Shown: piece by piece, positions 8,321 through 18,399 of the stretch
How the letters are laid out: each line of letters begins with the position of its first letter
Position numbering within the stretch: position 1 is the stretch's first letter
Source: Chlorogloeopsis sp. ULAP01
Lineage (GTDB): Bacteria; Cyanobacteriota; Cyanobacteriia; Cyanobacteriales; Nostocaceae
Direction: 5' to 3'
DNA: 64,000 bases
Assembly: GCF_030381805.1 (NCBI RefSeq)
Contig: NZ_JAUDRH010000013.1
Location: forward strand, 186,001 to 250,000
Notes under the pieces: model-generated
The model's input: only the letters and a program-made list of their open reading frames with translations
Told to the model about the DNA's origin: nothing
The model's database searches: none
Position numbers and translations under genes: made by a program

Positions 8321-9637
8321 ATGACGCAAAGAATAAGCAGAAAAAATAATCAGAATACTTTTGATTTAAACTTTTACGAAAGTCAAGAACAACCGATTAA
8401 TCTTCAGAAAGAAGCTTTGCAAACAAACCATTTTCTAGGCAAAGTCCCTTGGCGCAAAGAAGCAAAACACTTACTGCTACCACTCATAGCAACAGCCATA
8501 GGTTTATTAAATGGCTGCTCGGTACAAGTTCCCAGAAGTACTCCTGAAAATAACACTACCCAACAAGTTCAGCAGTCAACACCCACCAACAATCGTCCCC
8601 TAGAACCAACTCCCGAAGACACCAATTTTGTTGTTGCAGTCGTAAATAAAGTAGAACCAGCAGTAGTGCAAATTAATACTGCTCGTACTGTACGCACTCA
8701 AGTGCCAGACGTTTTTCAAGATCCATTTATTCGGAGGTTTTTTGGCGATCGCGTACCAACACAACCACAAGAACGAGTCGTACGCGGTGTTGGCTCTGGT
8801 TTTATAATTAGTGCCAATGGTCAGATTTTGACTAATGCTCACGTTGTTAACAACGCTGATAGGGTAACAGTTACCTTTTCTGATGGTCGCAGATTGGAGG
8901 GTAAAGTTCTGGGAGCCGATAGCGTCAGCGATGTTGCCGTTGTGCAAGTTCCTGCTAACAATTTACAGGTAGTAGAATTGGGAAATTCTAAGCAGGTACA
9001 ACCAGGACAGTGGGCGATCGCGATCGGTAATCCTTTAGGCTTGCAAAGAACTGTTACAGTCGGCGTTGTTAGTGCAATAGATCGCTCAGTCAGCGATTTA
9101 GGAATTTCTGATCGTGGTATTGGCTTTATTCAGACGGATGCAGCTATCAATCCTGGAAATTCGGGTGGCCCTTTGTTAAACGCTCGTGGACAAGTTATTG
9201 GTGTTAATACCGCTATTATCCAAGGTGCTCAAGGCATAGGTTTTGCCATCCCAATTGAGACAGCACAAAGGATTGCCCAACAATTAATTACCGAGGGCAA
9301 AGTTGAATATCCTTATATTGGCATTGAAATGATAGCACTCACACCAGAAATTAGGCAACAAATTAATAATCTTCCCAACAGTAATATCCAGGTTGACACC
9401 GACACAGGTGTTTTAGTTGTTCGCGTTGTCCAAGGTTCTCCAGCAGCGCGAGCTGGACTGCGCCCAGGAGATGTAATTCAGCAAATTAACAAGCAATCAG
9501 TGACAGCAGCCGAACAAGTGCAACAAGCAGTTGACAAAAGTGGAGTAGGTAGCAATGTACAAATACAACTACTACGGAATGGACAAACCGTGCAAGTAAC
9601 TGTACAACCTGCACCCCGCCCAGCCAGAACCCAATAG
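8321..9637 (+). CDS. Deg/HtrA-family serine protease with PDZ domain
   Basis: A 438-residue periplasmic or thylakoid-lumen quality-control protease of the HhoA/HhoB/HtrA type. The hydrophobic stretch at 51-65 ends in a lipobox-like LLNGC (Cys66), preceded by an unusually long ~48-residue N-terminal region. A Thr/Pro/Gln-rich linker follows. The chymotrypsin-like triad is complete: His174 in TNAHVV, Asp204 in SDVAVV and Ser281 in GNSGGP. A single PDZ domain occupies about 335-430 (GVLVVRVVQGSPAARAGLRPGDVI). It is monocistronic and ends 24 bp before a strong bidirectional terminator. I cannot tell which of the three cyanobacterial paralogues it is. Confidence 0.93.
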   Translation: MTQRISRKNNQNTFDLNFYESQEQPINLQKEALQTNHFLGKVPWRKEAKHLLLPLIATAIGLLNGCSVQVPRSTPENNTTQQVQQSTPTNNRPLEPTPEDTNFVVAVVNKVEPAVVQINTARTVRTQVPDVFQDPFIRRFFGDRVPTQPQERVVRGVGSGFIISANGQILTNAHVVNNADRVTVTFSDGRRLEGKVLGADSVSDVAVVQVPANNLQVVELGNSKQVQPGQWAIAIGNPLGLQRTVTVGVVSAIDRSVSDLGISDRGIGFIQTDAAINPGNSGGPLLNARGQVIGVNTAIIQGAQGIGFAIPIETAQRIAQQLITEGKVEYPYIGIEMIALTPEIRQQINNLPNSNIQVDTDTGVLVVRVVQGSPAARAGLRPGDVIQQINKQSVTAAEQVQQAVDKSGVGSNVQIQLLRNGQTVQVTVQPAPRPARTQ

Positions 9638-9660
9638 ATTCCAGAGAGGGGGAGTGTCAA

Positions 9661-9689
9661 AAAAGCCCGGTTATCCTAGCCGGGCTTTT
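9661..9689. terminator. Bidirectional rho-independent terminator
   Basis: The arms AAAAGCCCGG and CCGGGCTTTT pair perfectly over 10 bp around a 9-nt loop, giving a T tract on either strand. It lies between the convergent protease and DUF1997 genes and can end both transcripts. Confidence 0.92.
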
Positions 9690-9803
9690 GAGTGGGGTAA
9701 TATTCCCCAGAAGTTTAGATATAAAAAATTAAGTATAAATCGTTTATTTGTACGCTGATAATGACTACAAAACTTGCACTGTTAATTTCGGAAAAATTCA
9801 AAT

Positions 9804-10382
9804 CTAACTCACTGGATTTGTGATGGGAATCATGGTGGAGGTGTTTGCACTAACTTGCATCGCCTTAGCCCAAGCTTGATAATCCCGCACTAGTTGACGT
9901 TCCAAACGGTGCTTCATAGTCAAAAGAACGCCATTGAGAAATGTATTACCAGCAGTCTCTAAAATTGACTTGGGTGTTAGTAACAGAGCTGGCGGCAGTT
10001 CAACTTGTACTGTCAAATCTGCCCTTCCCTTAAGCAATGTGGCAGTTTCCCTACTTTCAGGCGATAGATTACCCGTAAGATTGAATTTGAAAGACTTTTG
10101 TAGGTACTCAACTCCATGAATCTCACAAGCAAGCGATCGCAGATGGATTGTTCCGTCTGCCTGCGCTAAAACTTGCAAATCGACTGTAGGTTTAAAACTG
10201 AACATCATGAAATTTAGAGGACGAAGCTTGAGCCGAAAGTCAGAGAGACTCAGTTGTTCTACCTGAGTGCGATCAGTAACAGCCTCAACTAAACGTTGTG
10301 GTTGACGCAGATAATGTTCAATTGGAACTACCTGATTAGGCACGTTCATCGTCAAGTCTTGAGATGCATGGAACTTAAGCAT
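9804..10382 (-). CDS. DUF1997 family protein
   Basis: A 192-residue soluble protein conserved in cyanobacteria and chloroplast-bearing organisms. It opens with a short strand, then VVPIEHYLRQPQRLVEAVTDRTQVEQLS and RLKLRPLNFMMFSFKPTVDLQV, typical of DUF1997 (a START/polyketide-cyclase-like beta fold). A C-terminal helix pair follows (ILETAGNTFLNGVLLTMKHRLERQLVRDYQ). Some plant homologues are plastid proteins, but the bacterial role is unknown. It ends before the shared terminator at 9661-9689. Confidence 0.75.
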   Translation of the reverse strand: MLKFHASQDLTMNVPNQVVPIEHYLRQPQRLVEAVTDRTQVEQLSLSDFRLKLRPLNFMMFSFKPTVDLQVLAQADGTIHLRSLACEIHGVEYLQKSFKFNLTGNLSPESRETATLLKGRADLTVQVELPPALLLTPKSILETAGNTFLNGVLLTMKHRLERQLVRDYQAWAKAMQVSANTSTMIPITNPVS

Positions 10383-10671
10383 AAGTAGAATTCCGTTTAC
10401 CTACGAAAGGAAGATACCTAAAAAACTCGGTATAAGATTTGAGAAAATCAGTTAAAGCAGGCTGAAAGCATTGCGAGCAGGAAAGATAGACTGATTTGAG
10501 AGCCTATATTTGATAAAAATAAACTTTTGTAAATATTATTAATAATTTATTACAAATAAAATTAAAAAAATAGGGCGGATAACCGTATATTTTCAGGAAC
10601 ACGGGGAAAATGAGAAGGATCGCGAATCACGATTCCCCTCTCCCATTCGTGTTCTGAATCACCAGTCACCA

Positions 10672-11154
10672 TTACTCGCTTAGTTGACAGCGTACCTGTG
10701 TACTACACTCAATACGCTTGTTGCGATCAGCAATAATTGTCGCTAAATCCGGTCGTCCAGTCAGAGCAAGTCGCCAATCAGCCCAAACTCCATATAGCTT
10801 ATCGACGATAGGGCCGATTACAGGCCAACGAGTTGCAGCATATACCCATCCCATCCCTAATGCTTCGTAGACTCGACGAAAGACTTCCACGTTTTTGATC
10901 ACACTACCATCAGGTAAAATACCGTGGATTCGACCCATTGCCGTTGCAAAGTCTATACCTCCATGTTCTTCGGGAGTATAATTTTCGTCTGCTATATCTA
11001 CAAATGCTACCAAGCCTCTACCTGCATCTCGCCTTTTCAAGAAGTTAACTTCTCGCATACACAATGGACACTCACCGTCATAGAGTAGCTTGATTTGCCA
11101 TGACGGTATAGCAGTTCCAACGGATTCATGAGACTGAGTTTTAGACGAGGACAT
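10672..11154 (-). CDS. Thiol-disulfide oxidoreductase, DCC family (DUF393)
   Basis: A 160-residue thioredoxin-like protein. The family-defining LLYDGECPLCMREVNFL (DxxCPxC, the redox pair near residues 29 and 32) sits at the start of the fold. It is followed by FVDIAD, a Met-Gly-Arg-Ile-His segment and the RWPVIGPIVDKLYGVWADWR region usual for DUF393. No signal peptide, so presumably cytoplasmic. The redox partner is unknown. The start at 11154 gives a short polar leader before the domain. It is divergent from the FAD protein at 11389. Confidence 0.85.
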   Translation of the reverse strand: MSSSKTQSHESVGTAIPSWQIKLLYDGECPLCMREVNFLKRRDAGRGLVAFVDIADENYTPEEHGGIDFATAMGRIHGILPDGSVIKNVEVFRRVYEALGMGWVYAATRWPVIGPIVDKLYGVWADWRLALTGRPDLATIIADRNKRIECSTQVRCQLSE

Positions 11155-11388
11155 AAGTATTTCTCAATCAATTCATGTTTTAAGTGAGGCTTAAAAGCCA
11201 TATGAATTATTTTAAGTAAATTTAATAAAAATTAACAACTATACAGACATTAAGGACAAATGCAATACTCAAAAAGCTATAGATTCAACTGGTAGCGACG
11301 AGAAGCCTACACCAATCAGACATTTTTTAATCCAGCCCCCAGTTCCTTTTTACGATATCCTTGAGCAGGTAGTCTGTGTTTTTTCTCC

Positions 11389-12414
11389 ATGCCTGAAAAG
11401 TCTTCTCAATCCTCTTGCCTTGTTATTGGAGGTGGAATTTCCGGTTTAATTGCAGCTACAGTTCTACAAAGACAAAATATTCGCGTCACTGTAGTTGACA
11501 AAGGTCGAGGAATTGGCGGGAGAATGGCGACTCGTCGCATCAGAAATCCTAAGTACGGTGAAGGTGTTTTTGATTACGGCGCTCAATCCTTTACTGTTAC
11601 TGACTCCAAGTTTGAATCTTGGGTTAAGAGTTGGATACAAGAGGGAGTCGTTCAAGAATGGGTAGGAGATTACTCAAGTTACAATCAGCACTCAAGCAAT
11701 GGTGAAATTTGCTATCGAGGAGTCAATAGCAATCGCAGCATTGCCCAATATCTAGCTCAAAACTTGAATGTTTATACAAATACAAAAGTTGTTAGTTTTG
11801 AATGGCGGAGCGATCGCTGGCAAGTAAAGACAGAAAACAACGAATACTTTTCCGCAGATGTGTTACTGCTGACACCACCAATACCCCAAACTTTGGAACT
11901 ACTGGATCGTTCGCAAATTGAATTAGCACCGCAATCGAGACATCGACTTGAACAGGTAGTTTACCATCGTTGTATTGCGGTACTTGCTCTATTAGCGCAG
12001 CCCTCTTTAATTCCAAATCCTGGCGGTGTGAAGTTGGATGGGGAGCCTTTAAGCTGGATTGCTTGCAATCACAAAAAGGGAATTTCACCACAAGGCAATG
12101 CAGTTACACTCCATGCCAGTTCCAAGTTCAGCGAAACTAACTGGGAAAAAAACAATTTAGCGATCGCCAATCAACTTCTAGAAGCTGCATCTGAATGGTT
12201 AGGTTCGCAAGTAATTGAGTTTCAGGTGCATCGATGGCGCTTTAGTCAACCACAGACTGTATACGGTGAGCCTTTGCTTGCCTTAACTAAGCCAGGATTA
12301 CTAGTTATATCAGGAGATGGTTTTATTCAGCCAAATATTGAGGGTGCTGCTTTATCAGGTTTAGCTGCTGCTGATTATTTGCTGAAAAAATTTCAATTAG
12401 GGAAATCAGTATGA
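11389..12414 (+). CDS. FAD-dependent amine-oxidase/renalase-like protein
   Basis: A 341-residue flavoprotein. The N-terminal dinucleotide-binding fold is intact: CLVIGGGISGLIAATVLQ (GxGxxG), then VVDKGRGIGGRMATRR, the GG motif of NAD(P)-binding_8/renalase-like proteins. An AQSFTVTD segment and the C-terminal GDGFIQPNIEGAALSGLAAADYLL complete the FAD site. Substrate is unknown; renalase relatives act on dihydropyridine nucleotides or amines. ATG at 11389 is well placed for the fold. It is divergent from the DCC protein, hinting at a redox theme that is not proven. Confidence 0.82.
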   Translation: MPEKSSQSSCLVIGGGISGLIAATVLQRQNIRVTVVDKGRGIGGRMATRRIRNPKYGEGVFDYGAQSFTVTDSKFESWVKSWIQEGVVQEWVGDYSSYNQHSSNGEICYRGVNSNRSIAQYLAQNLNVYTNTKVVSFEWRSDRWQVKTENNEYFSADVLLLTPPIPQTLELLDRSQIELAPQSRHRLEQVVYHRCIAVLALLAQPSLIPNPGGVKLDGEPLSWIACNHKKGISPQGNAVTLHASSKFSETNWEKNNLAIANQLLEAASEWLGSQVIEFQVHRWRFSQPQTVYGEPLLALTKPGLLVISGDGFIQPNIEGAALSGLAAADYLLKKFQLGKSV

Positions 12415-12622
12415 CGAGGAAGAACACTCTGTTTACTGATTAGCTCTTATTTGTTGCACTTTTAGCCTTACCACGCCGCTAACTTAAATAGTGATCGCGC
12501 GACGATAAAAGCTTGGTGCTAATATTCATCTTAACAATAGTGAATTTTTATCTTGTATATTTTTTGAAGTCAACAGGCCGAGTTCAAAAGTCCCCTTCTT
12601 CTGTGTAATGAGGATGCAATCA

Positions 12623-15600
12623 ATGACAAATCAACCTCAAAGAAGAATTAGTAGACGTACTCGACAAATTCTACTCGGAGGTGGCTGTGCTATTTCTGGA
12701 GCCACTCTAGTGGGGGTTTTTGCTGGAAGTTGGTGGGCATATAAATTTATTGACGAGCAACTCTCGCCTTTGATTGTTCAAAACTTACAAGATGTTTTAA
12801 ATCGCCCTGTGGAAGTAGGAAAAGTCCAAAAATTCGGCTTCACAAATATCATATTTGGTCGTTCTACTATTTCTCCCACAGCAACAGATCCAAATCAAGT
12901 CAATATTGAGCGTATTGTAGTTAACTTTAACCTATTAGATGCTCTATTGACTCAAACTTTACCTTTGAAAATTACTCTTGAACGCCCCAATATCTTTTTA
13001 TCACAAAATCAACAAGGACAATGGACAATACCACAAATCAATCAGTCAAAACTAAAAACAGGATTAAAAGACAGTCCAATCAAAATTAATCCTAATATTC
13101 AAGTGCAAAACGGCACTGCTATCCTTTCAGCGATTGGCAAGCCCAGCCGCCCTTATAGTTTACCAGAGGATTTGTCTTCAATTTTTGCAACACCAAAAAA
13201 ATCAACTGCCAACCTCAACTCTAAATTACAAAATCAAGTCAGAAGTGTTGTGAAGATTGAAAATATCAACGCCAATCTTTCATTGCAAGACAACTATCAA
13301 CTGATTGGGTTTGACTTCTCCGGAAAACCAGTAACCGGAGGAAGTCTGCAACTACAAGGCAATGCTAATTTAAAATTACCAGAGATAAAGCTACAAGCCG
13401 CAGCACAAAACTTTCTTGCTTCAGATATTACGCTATTATTACCGACACTGCCAGCTAAACTCCTCAATGGCAGACTCTCAAGCAATGTAAATGTTCATTT
13501 CCCTCCCAATAACCAGCCGCTTCAGTTTGGTGGAAAATTGAGTTTTCGAAATTTAGCAGCGAAATTTGATGCTATTCCTAAACCAATTACATATGTAAAT
13601 GGTAGTCTCCAACTGCAAGGAGAACGCATAACTTTAGAAGAAATAAGGTTGCGTTACGGTGGAATACCACTGCGAGCAACTGGTAGCCTTACCACCCAAG
13701 ATGGTTATAACCTCAAAGCCCAGGTACTTCCTGTCAGCGCCACAGCTTTATTAAAAACACTAGATCTCAAATCACCTGTACCAGTTGCAGGAGAATTTGG
13801 GGTTGATACGAGAATCACGGGAGCGATCGCCCAACCCATCATCACAGGAATCGCCAGAAATACTAAACCCGTCAAAGTCGATAAAGTTAACTTTGCAACA
13901 ACTGATGCTAATTTTCAGTTGACTCCCCAAGCCTTGATTTTACAAAAATTCCTGGTTACTCCCGCAGATGGTGGTGCGATCGTAGGCAAGGGAAATATCA
14001 AACTAGATAAACACCTGCCAGTTGCCTTGAATTTGCAATTACAGGATTTGCCAGCAGATGCCATTGCTAGTTCTTATGGAATTAAAGGTGCAAATTTCAC
14101 CTACGGTAAAATAACTGCTAATGGAAAGATTAATGGTGAGCTAAACAAGATTCGAGGCAATTTCCAGTGGCAAGCACCTCAAGCAACCTATCCAGGAAAA
14201 GGAAATATTGATATTGCAGGTAATAATCTCTTATTTAGAGATATGATTTTCTCTGTCGCAGGTGGGAATGTTCGTGTACAGGCAGAACTGTTTCAAGTCG
14301 CGGGGATATTGCCGCAACGCTGGCAAGTACTTTTAGAGGGATCAAAAATTTCGCTCAATCAGTTTGCAGCCAATATGCAAGGGCTAGCGAGTGGAAGATT
14401 GCAACTATCTGGCAGTTTAAACAATGTCAACCAAGCTACTATGTCTGTGCAAGGGCAAGCTCAACTTGCTACCAATCAAAAATTGTTGTCGGTAGCGCCG
14501 ATTAAGGCTTCACTAAGTTGGTTAGGAGATAAACTGCAAATTCAACAAGCATCAATTCCTGGTTTAGAGTTAGATGGATTGGTATTCACTCAGCAGCTAC
14601 CAGGAAAAAGCATACCTACCATCTCTAATCTAGATTTAAATGCACGACTGCAAAACTTTAACTTGGCTACCGTGCCAGTTCCGATTCCCGATGCTATTCG
14701 TTTAGCTGGCAAAGCGAATTTCAACGGACACATCACTGGCAATTTAGAAACACTCAATCTTGCAGGTAAATTGGGACTAAATCAGTTTGCCGTTAATGAT
14801 TTTGTCTTTGATCCTACACTCAACGGGCAGTTGCAGTTTGCGCCAAACCAAGGATTAAATCTAAATCTGACTGGGCAACAAGACAAAATTAGCTTGCAAT
14901 TAGATAAAAACTATCGTGCTGCTAGCTTTTTGTTACAGCAAGGCGAAACTGTTGCTCGCGCTACAGCTAAGAATTTTGGTAAAGACTATCGGTTGGTAGT
15001 AAATTTACGTAATCTGCGGCTCGATAAAGTTACTAAAAATATATCAGGGCTAGTCAATGGCAGTTTGCAAGTATCTGGTAGTTGGGACAATATTAACAAG
15101 GCTACCATTAAAGCTCAAGGGAATGCACAAATTCCTTCATCGGCAAAACCCCAACCAATTGGCCCTATTATAGCTTCACTGCGTTGGCAAAAAGATAAGT
15201 TGCAAATCCAACAAGCATCCGCTCCTGGTATAAAAGTAGATGGATGGGTATTTGTCCAGCAGGCTCCAGGAGAGATGATACCTAGTATTTCTACCCTGGA
15301 GCTGAATACTCAACTGATCAACTTTAACTTGGGTGCGCTGCCAATTCCTGTTCCTGATAACGCCATCCGTGTTGCTGGAAAAGCAAACTTCAACGGACGT
15401 ATCACTGGTAATTTAGAAACACTTAATCTCGCAGGTAAATTAGGATTAAACCAATTTGCTGTTAATGATTTTGCCTTTGAACCTTCATTGAGAGGGCAAT
15501 TACAATTTGCCCAAAACCATGGCTTATCTTTGAATCTAACTGGTAAACAAGACCGAATTACATTACAGCTAGATCATGCTTATCGTCCCACTAACTTCTT

Positions 15601-18223
15601 ATTACAACAAGGGCAAACTATTGCTCGTGCTACAACCAATCAAGGCGATCGCACTTTAGCAGAAGTACGCAATCTTCCACTCGAAAAACTCGCCATTGCC
15701 CCAGCAGATACATTCGGTTTAGGAGTAGTTAAAGGCAACCTCAATGGTAACTTTGATTTGAATCTTACAGAGTTATTAAATCCGGCAGTAGTAGGAGTGG
15801 TAAGCGTTACTCAACCAGCCCTTGGTTATATTGGAGCAGAATTGTTTACCGGACAATTTCACTATGCTAACGGTACTGCCATCCTCAGTGAAAGTGAATT
15901 ACGTAAGGCACAAAGCCGTTTGTCAATGACTGGGAGTTTGAATCTGAAGAGTGATCCCCAACTACAAGCAAAAATCACTGCTCATCCCATCAATTTACAA
16001 GATATTTTAGCAGCATTACATTTGTTTGAACTTTCCGATTTTTCTAGAGGACTTAAAGCTCCTGAATATGCCTCTGCAAAAGTATTGCGACTATCCCCAG
16101 TGGGCAACTATAACGCTAACCTGTCAGAACAACTAAAATTGCTAGCAGACATCAGTCAACGGCAAAAGCAAGCGCAGGAACAAGCAGCCTTGCAATTACC
16201 AGAACTTTCTCAGTTGCAAGGAACGTTTTTAGGTAATGTTGATGTTGCCTTTTCCCCTCACACTGGGCTGGGATTTAAATATGGCTTGCGCAGTCAAGAT
16301 TTAAACTGGGGCGAGTATCAAGTCGAGCAGGCGATCGCCCAAGGCAATTTCCAAAATGGCTTGTTAGCAGTTTCACCTCTGAAGCTAGAATCTGGGCGAT
16401 CGTTGGTAGCATTTTCAGGACAAGCAGCGCTAGACAAGCTATCTGGGCAGCTAGTATCTCAGAACATTCCCATATCACCTCTACGCAAGTTTTTTGATTT
16501 GCCTGTTGATATTCAAGGTGACTTCAACAGTAATGTGAATTTGGCAGGTAACTATAAAAATCCCCAAGTAGCTGGAGAGTTATTTCTAACAAATGCAAGC
16601 CTCAACCAAACCCCAATTAATCAAGCTCAAACTTTGTTTAGCTACAATAATGCTCGATTAAATTTTAATGGAGAATTGCTTGCTACCAATTCACAAAATC
16701 CCCTACGGTTAGGTGGTAGTATTCCGTATACTTTGCCTTTTACAACTGCATTTTCCAATAATGATGAATTCAGATTAGATGTCAATCTTAAAGATGATGG
16801 ATTATCTTTAATTAATGCTCTGACAAACGGTCAAATGAACTGGGCAGGTGGCAAAGCAGCAGTAGAAATTAATGCTAAAGGAACTGTGCGTAACATAAAT
16901 AATGGTTTAGAAATTAAACCATTTATAAATGGTGCTATTGATTTTGATAAAGCGGCGTTTGCAGCATCTAATATGCAAAAAGTTATCGAAAGTTTGACGG
17001 GTAACATCTTATTTAATTTTGACCATATTCAATTTGATAAATTACAAGCTAATGTCGCTAATGCAAATGTATTGATTCAAGGTTTTCTTCCTATTTTTAA
17101 GCCTGAAAATTCTACTATTTTAGAACAAAACAAACCCTTAACCATTACTCTGAATAATCAAAAGTTACGGTATAAAAATCTTTTTCGAGGGAACATTGAT
17201 GGTCAGGTATCAATTACTGGTTCTGCCCTTGCACCTATAATTGGCGGACAAATTAACCTTGAAGATACCAAAGTAGAAATAACATCATTAAATTCGCCTT
17301 TGTCATCATCTCTTTGCGATTCACAAGCTAATCAGCAAATAACTGCTGCTAAACCAATCAAAACAAACGAAGGTAATCAAAACTTTGTTTCCATACCTAA
17401 ATTTAATAACCTACGGCTAAATTTAGATAATGAAGTTCGCCTAAAAGGCCCCTTGTTTAACTTTTCTGTTGCAGGGAAAATGGCTGTTAATGGAACATTA
17501 CTTAACCCTCTTCCCAAAGGAGAATTTAATATACATCGTGGTTCTATTAACCTATATACAACTGAATTTCGCTTGGTATCAAGCCGTCCCAATACTGCCT
17601 CATTTGTTCCTAGCCAAGGCTTAGATCCGATTTTAAATGTAGAGATGTATTCTGTAGTTTCAAATATAGACAATCCTCCAATTACCAATCACTCTGCTCT
17701 ATTTCCATCATCAGAATTTGCAGATTTATCAAATAATAACTTTGGTGAAATTGGCAATATAATAGTTGATGCCAAGGTTGAAGGGCCAGCTTGCAAATTA
17801 TTTGAAAATCTCCAATTAACTAGTACTCCTAAATTAAGTGAAGAAGAAATAGTTAATTTAATAGGAGGGAATACTGTCAATAATCTATCGCTAAATCGAG
17901 GTCTACTTCATGAACTCAATAGAGGTATACTTTCTGAATTAAATAATTTGGTTAACAACATCTTGGGCTTAGATAATTTCAAACTATATAATACGAACTT
18001 TGGCTCAAAAGATGGTAGAGGCTCTGAAAATACCGTAGTAGCTGAAGTAGCATTTAACGTTAATCCGAAATTATCTGTCTCTGCTAGTTCGTTGTTGAAT
18101 TCTAATACTTTACCATTTCGACTTGGTGGAGTATATCGGCTCAATGAAGATTTGACTGTGCGTGGTTATAGTCAATTTATGATTGACAATCGCATCTTTG
18201 TAGAATACAGAAAAAAGTTTTGA
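12623..18223 (+). CDS. tamB: TamB-like (DUF490) giant envelope protein
   Basis: A protein of about 1,866 residues with one N-terminal membrane anchor (RQILLGGGCAISGATLVGVFAGSWWAYKFI), followed by an almost unbroken succession of short beta strands (AsmA/TamB repeats) and a C-terminal DUF490 domain (EGPACKLFENLQLTSTP, then SEEEIVNLIGG, ending in VEYRKKF). TamB-type proteins span the periplasm and help move lipids or assemble outer-membrane proteins with an Omp85 partner, which is not in this window. An internal duplication of 222-codon period occurs at 14381-15640. The start is placed at 12623 because TGAGGA lies 8 nt upstream; ATG 12608 is the alternative. Confidence 0.9.
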   Translation: MTNQPQRRISRRTRQILLGGGCAISGATLVGVFAGSWWAYKFIDEQLSPLIVQNLQDVLNRPVEVGKVQKFGFTNIIFGRSTISPTATDPNQVNIERIVVNFNLLDALLTQTLPLKITLERPNIFLSQNQQGQWTIPQINQSKLKTGLKDSPIKINPNIQVQNGTAILSAIGKPSRPYSLPEDLSSIFATPKKSTANLNSKLQNQVRSVVKIENINANLSLQDNYQLIGFDFSGKPVTGGSLQLQGNANLKLPEIKLQAAAQNFLASDITLLLPTLPAKLLNGRLSSNVNVHFPPNNQPLQFGGKLSFRNLAAKFDAIPKPITYVNGSLQLQGERITLEEIRLRYGGIPLRATGSLTTQDGYNLKAQVLPVSATALLKTLDLKSPVPVAGEFGVDTRITGAIAQPIITGIARNTKPVKVDKVNFATTDANFQLTPQALILQKFLVTPADGGAIVGKGNIKLDKHLPVALNLQLQDLPADAIASSYGIKGANFTYGKITANGKINGELNKIRGNFQWQAPQATYPGKGNIDIAGNNLLFRDMIFSVAGGNVRVQAELFQVAGILPQRWQVLLEGSKISLNQFAANMQGLASGRLQLSGSLNNVNQATMSVQGQAQLATNQKLLSVAPIKASLSWLGDKLQIQQASIPGLELDGLVFTQQLPGKSIPTISNLDLNARLQNFNLATVPVPIPDAIRLAGKANFNGHITGNLETLNLAGKLGLNQFAVNDFVFDPTLNGQLQFAPNQGLNLNLTGQQDKISLQLDKNYRAASFLLQQGETVARATAKNFGKDYRLVVNLRNLRLDKVTKNISGLVNGSLQVSGSWDNINKATIKAQGNAQIPSSAKPQPIGPIIASLRWQKDKLQIQQASAPGIKVDGWVFVQQAPGEMIPSISTLELNTQLINFNLGALPIPVPDNAIRVAGKANFNGRITGNLETLNLAGKLGLNQFAVNDFAFEPSLRGQLQFAQNHGLSLNLTGKQDRITLQLDHAYRPTNFLLQQGQTIARATTNQGDRTLAEVRNLPLEKLAIAPADTFGLGVVKGNLNGNFDLNLTELLNPAVVGVVSVTQPALGYIGAELFTGQFHYANGTAILSESELRKAQSRLSMTGSLNLKSDPQLQAKITAHPINLQDILAALHLFELSDFSRGLKAPEYASAKVLRLSPVGNYNANLSEQLKLLADISQRQKQAQEQAALQLPELSQLQGTFLGNVDVAFSPHTGLGFKYGLRSQDLNWGEYQVEQAIAQGNFQNGLLAVSPLKLESGRSLVAFSGQAALDKLSGQLVSQNIPISPLRKFFDLPVDIQGDFNSNVNLAGNYKNPQVAGELFLTNASLNQTPINQAQTLFSYNNARLNFNGELLATNSQNPLRLGGSIPYTLPFTTAFSNNDEFRLDVNLKDDGLSLINALTNGQMNWAGGKAAVEINAKGTVRNINNGLEIKPFINGAIDFDKAAFAASNMQKVIESLTGNILFNFDHIQFDKLQANVANANVLIQGFLPIFKPENSTILEQNKPLTITLNNQKLRYKNLFRGNIDGQVSITGSALAPIIGGQINLEDTKVEITSLNSPLSSSLCDSQANQQITAAKPIKTNEGNQNFVSIPKFNNLRLNLDNEVRLKGPLFNFSVAGKMAVNGTLLNPLPKGEFNIHRGSINLYTTEFRLVSSRPNTASFVPSQGLDPILNVEMYSVVSNIDNPPITNHSALFPSSEFADLSNNNFGEIGNIIVDAKVEGPACKLFENLQLTSTPKLSEEEIVNLIGGNTVNNLSLNRGLLHELNRGILSELNNLVNNILGLDNFKLYNTNFGSKDGRGSENTVVAEVAFNVNPKLSVSASSLLNSNTLPFRLGGVYRLNEDLTVRGYSQFMIDNRIFVEYRKKF
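14381..15640 (+). repeat. Internal tandem duplication in the TamB-like gene
   Basis: Two copies start at 14381 and 15047, exactly 666 bp (222 codons) apart. Both encode KLQIQQAS.PG, FNG.ITGNLETLNLAGKLG, LNQFAVNDF and FLLQQG.T.ARAT segments, with diverged spacers. The frame is kept, so the protein gained one beta-repeat block. Confidence 0.9.
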
Positions 18224-18312
18224 TATTATAACCGCCTAAAGAGGGGTATACTCCATTAATTTATACGTCGTTGCGAAAAACTCCCAAGCCTGGTGGCGGC
18301 AGCCCAGAAATC

Positions 18313-18341
18313 CTCGTTACTAGGTTCAACCTGGTAACGAG
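18313..18341. repeat. Short palindromic repeat
   Basis: CTCGTTAC and GTAACGAG (18313-18320, 18334-18341) plus inner AGGTT/AACCT form a near-perfect long stem with a one-base loop. No T tract follows on either strand. It resembles interspersed palindromes common between cyanobacterial genes, here in the convergent gap after the TamB-like gene. Confidence 0.65.
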
Positions 18342-18399
18342 AATTAGAGCCTCTGGCTCTCTCAAATGGTGCAAACAATCTAGCTCTATTACCTTCAAC

